Assembly (NCBI GenBank): GCA_903837815.1
Contig: CAILWD010000600.1
Coordinates: 1-14,336, forward strand
Source: an uncultured Chloroflexota bacterium
Lineage (GTDB): Bacteria > Chloroflexota > Anaerolineae > Anaerolineales > Villigracilaceae
Direction: 5' to 3'
DNA: 14,336 nucleotides
Shown: piece by piece, positions 11,047 through 14,336 of the stretch
Position numbering within the stretch: position 1 is the stretch's first letter
Layout: every line of letters begins with the position of its first letter
Position numbers and translations under genes: made by a program
The notes under the pieces: model-generated
What the model saw: the letters and a program-made list of their open reading frames with translations, nothing else
Database searches by the model: none
What the model was told of the DNA's origin: nothing

Positions 11047-12390
11047 ATGCCAGATCAAATCTACGTGATTGGACACGTCAACCCCGATACGGACTCCATC
11101 GCCTCAGCAATGGGTTACGCCTGGCTGCTGCGCGAGCGGGATGGGCTGAACACCGTTGCAGCCCGCGCCGGGGCGCTGAACCCACAAACCTCCTATGTCA
11201 TCAAAAAACTGGGGCTTGATGTTCCCCTCCTGCTGACCGACGCTTCACCGCGCTTCGAGTCGGTCATGCGCCGCTACGACACCCTGCACCCTGAGGCGCA
11301 ACTCGGCGCAGCATGGACTCTGGCCAGCAAAACGGGCGGCATTGCCCCTGTTGTCTGCGACGACGGCAAACCCTACGGCGTTATCGACGGCTTAAGCCTC
11401 TTCAAATATTTCACCGATGTGCTTGGCCCCCGCCCCGGCGACACCACCGTGCGCGAGATGATGTCTGTCCCTTGCAAAGATGCTGCCGATACCACCGTTG
11501 CAAAATACCAGGCAAGCGCCCACATCCGCGACTCGCTCAATAAAATCCTGCGCGACGAACACAACGATTACTGGGTGGTGGATGAACACGGCGTTTATGT
11601 CGGCGTCGCCAGCCAGCGCGAAGTGTTGAATCCGCCACGACTGAAAATCGTTTTGGTTGACCACAACGAACCGCGTCAGGCGCTTGCCGCGCTGGAAGAA
11701 GCCGAACTGCTCGAAATCCTCGACCATCACCGTCTCGGCAACCCGTACACCCACCAGCCGATTCGCTTCACGGTGGACACCGTCGGCTCGACCTCGACCC
11801 TCGTCTCTGAACTGACCTCCGAAGCGGGGCTTTCGATGCCGCCCGCCCTGGCTGGGATTCTGCTCGCCGGACTGCTCGCCGACACCCTGATTCTAACCTC
11901 ACCGACCACCACGCCGCGCGACAAGACCGCCGCCGAGCGGCTATCGCGCTGGGCATTCGTCGGCGGCAGTCCGCTCAAGGGGCACACCCTCGAAAGTTAT
12001 GGCAAGGAAGTCCTCAGCGCAGGCGCGGGGCTTTCCAATCGCGACGCAAAGACTGTGGTCAGCACAGACATCAAACCATTCGAAGGCGGCGGATACAAAT
12101 TCGCTGTCGCCCAGGCAGAAGTGACCGACCTGCTGGAAATCGCCGACCACCTCACGCCGCTCGAAGACGCGCTAAACGATCTGCGCGACAAACGCGGACT
12201 TGACTTTGCCATGCTGTTGATTACCGATGTGGTGCGCGGAACCAGCCGACTGATCCTCACCTCAAAACCACCCTCGGTGCTGGACGACCTCCCTTACCCG
12301 CCGCTCTCTGATGGCACACGCGATGCGCGAGGCGTGGTGTCGAGAAAGAAGCAATTACTGCCGGCTGTCTTGGGCCTGCTGGAGAAATAA
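11047..12390 (+). CDS. ppaC: Manganese-dependent inorganic pyrophosphatase (family II) with CBS domains
   Basis: A 447-residue cytoplasmic DHH-family enzyme hydrolysing pyrophosphate to two phosphates, which pulls biosynthetic reactions forward. Metal-site motifs are complete: GHVNPDTDS (His10, Asp14, Asp16), DHNE (Asp205 onward), DHH (about 226-228) and the C-terminal substrate-binding SRKKQ (432-436). About residues 70-200, inserted into the DHH domain, hold two CBS motifs: GIAPVVCDDGKPYGVIDGLSLF, and REMM through DYWVVDEHGVYVGVASQREV. Such CBS pairs bind adenine nucleotides and regulate the enzyme. The DRTGG domain found between the CBS motifs in some clostridial homologues is absent, explaining the length of 447 against about 545. 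The gene stands alone between two strong terminators, with a TATAAT box upstream. Confidence 0.95.
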   Translation: MPDQIYVIGHVNPDTDSIASAMGYAWLLRERDGLNTVAARAGALNPQTSYVIKKLGLDVPLLLTDASPRFESVMRRYDTLHPEAQLGAAWTLASKTGGIAPVVCDDGKPYGVIDGLSLFKYFTDVLGPRPGDTTVREMMSVPCKDAADTTVAKYQASAHIRDSLNKILRDEHNDYWVVDEHGVYVGVASQREVLNPPRLKIVLVDHNEPRQALAALEEAELLEILDHHRLGNPYTHQPIRFTVDTVGSTSTLVSELTSEAGLSMPPALAGILLAGLLADTLILTSPTTTPRDKTAAERLSRWAFVGGSPLKGHTLESYGKEVLSAGAGLSNRDAKTVVSTDIKPFEGGGYKFAVAQAEVTDLLEIADHLTPLEDALNDLRDKRGLDFAMLLITDVVRGTSRLILTSKPPSVLDDLPYPPLSDGTRDARGVVSRKKQLLPAVLGLLEK

Positions 12391-12426
12391 AAAGTAAAAC
12401 GCCGGGTTGCCCGGCGTTTTACTTTT
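12390..12426. terminator. Bidirectional intrinsic terminator between convergent genes
   Basis: A perfect 17-bp inverted repeat (12390-12406 and 12410-12426), loop TTG, GC core ACGCCGGG. AAAAGTAAAA on the left and TTTTACTTTT on the right provide T-rich tails for both strands. It starts at the last base of the pyrophosphatase stop codon and lies 16 bp from the stop of the convergent membrane protein gene, so it can end both transcripts. Confidence 0.93.
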
Positions 12427-12442
12427 CATGGCCGGCAGAAAA

Positions 12443-14336
12443 TCAGCGAATATATTGGCTGTAACAATATCGTAACTGCTGGGTAGAGAGAGAATGTGTA
12501 AAGCGCGGCGGACAGAAATAATAATATTCCAGCCAGGGGGTCAGGTCGGTTAGGGCGGGGATGCGTTTTCCCGCCTGGAGAATTTTTTGTTGCCCATGCT
12601 TCCCGTGCTTCAAGATCGTCTGGGGATTCATCGTGTCGGCGGCGGTGGCATCCAAATAAACAGATTGGGTTTCGAGATAACTGTTGTAAGCCTGAGTCAT
12701 GTAATCTGCATCATATTCGAGCGGCTGGCTGCTGTTGACAAGATAGGTGTCGAACAAATCACTGTACGGGAAAACCGTTGCCGCCGTCTTCGGAATAAAA
12801 TGCGCCTCGTTGACCCAGGCGCAGAAGACGCCATTTTCAGAAAGGCGATCTCGATATAGCCGCACTGCTTCCTGTGAATACAAATTATTATGTCCCGCGG
12901 TGAAACTCCAAAGCGGGTCGATGAAGATCATGTCGAACTTTTCGTCGGGATTGGCGTACAGGTAGCGGCGTCCGTCGTCCACGATGTAATTGACAGCGGG
13001 ATGATTCAGCGCGGACTGGGCCACCGGCACATACTCGTTCAAAAATACGCCGAGTTCCTCCATGAGTTCCACGATTACCACTTCCTCCACGCCGGGAAGA
13101 GAAGTGATAAAGTTTGCCGTGTTGCCGCCTCCCATCCCGATGATGAGAATCCGCTTTGGGTGGGCAGCGGCAGCACAGGTCAGGGCGGAGCGCTCGTATT
13201 CGCCGTCAGAGGGGAAGAAACTGTTTTTGATTCCGGCGATCCACAAATCCGCAGGGTTTGTCTTCTCGCCACGGAATGTGATGGCAAGAATCCCATCCCC
13301 CGATTCGCGCAAGGCAACGCTTTCCAATCCGTTGGCAGCTTGATACAGCCGCGTGTAGAATTGTCCCCTGCCCGGCAAAAGGAGGATGAGCAGGATGAGA
13401 AGGAGGGGCAGTCCAATCATGGACAATCGCAACGGCGCTTTTTGCGTCAGCAGGTAGATGACAAGAAATGACAACGTGAGCGCCGACAGAACTTTGAGGG
13501 TCAACTCACTTCCCAGCAGGGGGAGCAAAATGAAGCTGGTGACAAGAGTCCCGGAGACGGAGCCGACAATATTTGCCAGATGGATGTCTCCCACCCTTCG
13601 ACCCGAAACCGAGACCTGGTCGATGGCAATTCGATCCAGCGAAGGCAAACCGCCGCCCATCAACAAACCGGCAGGCAACACCATAAGGACGATGGGCAGA
13701 AAGTATTCAAGCAGGCCAAACAGGAAAATCCTTCTCGAAAATACAAGTTCTTCGCCGACACGGATCAACGACGGAATGGGCTGCTGACGCTGGTTGAAAT
13801 TTTCCTGCAACCAGGGCTGCAATTGCGGCAGGTTGATCAAGGCCCACATCAACAGGAAGGAAGACGCCGTCACAATACCGACGGTAATCTGCAACTTCCA
13901 AAACAGCCTGACCGGGTCGCGCGAGGCGTCGATTTTTCTTCCCCAAAACCAGCCGCCCAAAGCCAGCGCGATCAAAAAGACAAAAAGGATGCTGGGGAAA
14001 CCATAGGCTGTATGCCGGTTGAAAATGCCAAGCAGGCGAAACCAGAGCATCTCGAATCCCATGCCAATGAAACCAACAAGGAAAGCCGAAAACAGGATTG
14101 CTTCGTATTTCCAAAGTTCGCGCGGCGGAGCGGCGACAGGCGCAGTTTGGGCATCCGAATAAATCTCGAAGCGGGCCTTGAGAAGAACAGCGCCAGCGCC
14201 AACCAGAAAATTCAAAATCACAGCCGCCAGCAATGCGCCGCCAAACCCAAACCACCCAATGAGAATGTACCCCGCCGCCAGTGCGCCAATTGCCGCGCCA
14301 AGGGTATTGATGCCGTACAACAGGCCAATCACATGC
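12443..14336 (-). CDS. Membrane protein with C-terminal spermidine synthase-like domain (5' end beyond window)
   Basis: The visible 630 or so codons encode about 10 hydrophobic segments (to about residue 320) followed by a soluble Rossmann-type methyltransferase/spermidine synthase-like domain. The open frame continues to the right edge (a His codon precedes the GTG at 14332), so the true start is outside. Two related membrane motifs are seen: NTLGAAIGALAAGYILIGWFG and ANIVGSVSGTLVTSFILLPLLG, a pseudo-repeat typical of MFS-like/spermidine synthase fusions. The soluble part has the nucleotide-binding loop GMGGGN (399-404), VELMEEL, DDGRRYL (452-458), FIDPLW (470-475) and GHNNLYS (480-486). The family is usually annotated as a fused MFS/spermidine synthase; whether it makes polyamines is not shown, and the catalytic segment IDPLW departs from the DSTDP form of classical SpeE. 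Convergent with ppaC. Confidence 0.88.
   Translation of the reverse strand, partial: HVIGLLYGINTLGAAIGALAAGYILIGWFGFGGALLAAVILNFLVGAGAVLLKARFEIYSDAQTAPVAAPPRELWKYEAILFSAFLVGFIGMGFEMLWFRLLGIFNRHTAYGFPSILFVFLIALALGGWFWGRKIDASRDPVRLFWKLQITVGIVTASSFLLMWALINLPQLQPWLQENFNQRQQPIPSLIRVGEELVFSRRIFLFGLLEYFLPIVLMVLPAGLLMGGGLPSLDRIAIDQVSVSGRRVGDIHLANIVGSVSGTLVTSFILLPLLGSELTLKVLSALTLSFLVIYLLTQKAPLRLSMIGLPLLLILLILLLPGRGQFYTRLYQAANGLESVALRESGDGILAITFRGEKTNPADLWIAGIKNSFFPSDGEYERSALTCAAAAHPKRILIIGMGGGNTANFITSLPGVEEVVIVELMEELGVFLNEYVPVAQSALNHPAVNYIVDDGRRYLYANPDEKFDMIFIDPLWSFTAGHNNLYSQEAVRLYRDRLSENGVFCAWVNEAHFIPKTAATVFPYSDLFDTYLVNSSQPLEYDADYMTQAYNSYLETQSVYLDATAADTMNPQTILKHGKHGQQKILQAGKRIPALTDLTPWLEYYYFCPPRFTHSLSTQQLRYCYSQYIR

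Noticed and set aside
14330..14332. GTG start for the spermidine synthase-like membrane protein
   Set aside because: The open frame continues to the window edge and the motif beginning here is normally internal, so the true start lies outside.

Overview
The window reads as an ordinary bacterial chromosome of moderately high GC. Gene content and repeat style suggest an Anaerolineae-type Chloroflexota: paired MacB/LolD-type ABC ATPases, a fused Fe-S/Mo hydroxylase of the xanthine dehydrogenase family, an M16C peptidase, a CBS-containing family II pyrophosphatase, an MFS/spermidine-synthase fusion, and many short dispersed repeats, several lying in frame inside genes. The taxonomic assignment is inference. 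No rRNA, tRNA, CRISPR array or replication origin was seen.

Layout. Positions 1-2034 are on the minus strand: a GRHPR-like 2-hydroxyacid dehydrogenase, a REP-like hairpin, then two tandem ABC-transporter ATPases, the second cut by the window edge. A 20-bp gap at 2035-2054 separates the dehydrogenase from a divergent hotdog thioesterase. The shared -10 box there is placed so that both mRNAs would begin exactly at their ATG. Positions 2606-10885 are all on the plus strand: the FAD subunit of an XDH-family enzyme, a RAYT transposase with its REP-like elements, a 969-residue M16C (PreP-like) peptidase, an unrecognised AT-richer gene, and the 1014-residue fused Fe-S/Mo subunit of the XDH-family enzyme. 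The FAD and Mo subunits are probably partners, yet 4.5 kb of unrelated genes lie between them. A strong hairpin terminator follows. Then comes a CBS-domain manganese pyrophosphatase (plus), a second hairpin terminator shared with a convergent gene, and a minus-strand membrane protein with a spermidine-synthase-like C-terminus that continues past the right edge.

Most notable observations. (1) A 95-bp element with perfect 14-bp terminal inverted repeats occurs twice in opposite orientation (75 of 95 positions identical, no gaps). One copy lies directly upstream of the RAYT transposase gene; the other lies in frame inside that gene. Each is preceded by a 45-bp segment with the same 14-bp end, giving two 140-bp blocks. 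(2) The Mo subunit has lost all four cysteines of its ferredoxin-type [2Fe-2S] site but keeps the four of the second cluster. (3) At least four further short-repeat families are dispersed through the window, and several copies sit in frame in linkers or termini of ABC, XDH and peptidase genes. (4) The divergent leaderless promoter at 2035-2054. (5) The peptidase carries Phe in place of the Tyr of the M16C Arg/Tyr pair.
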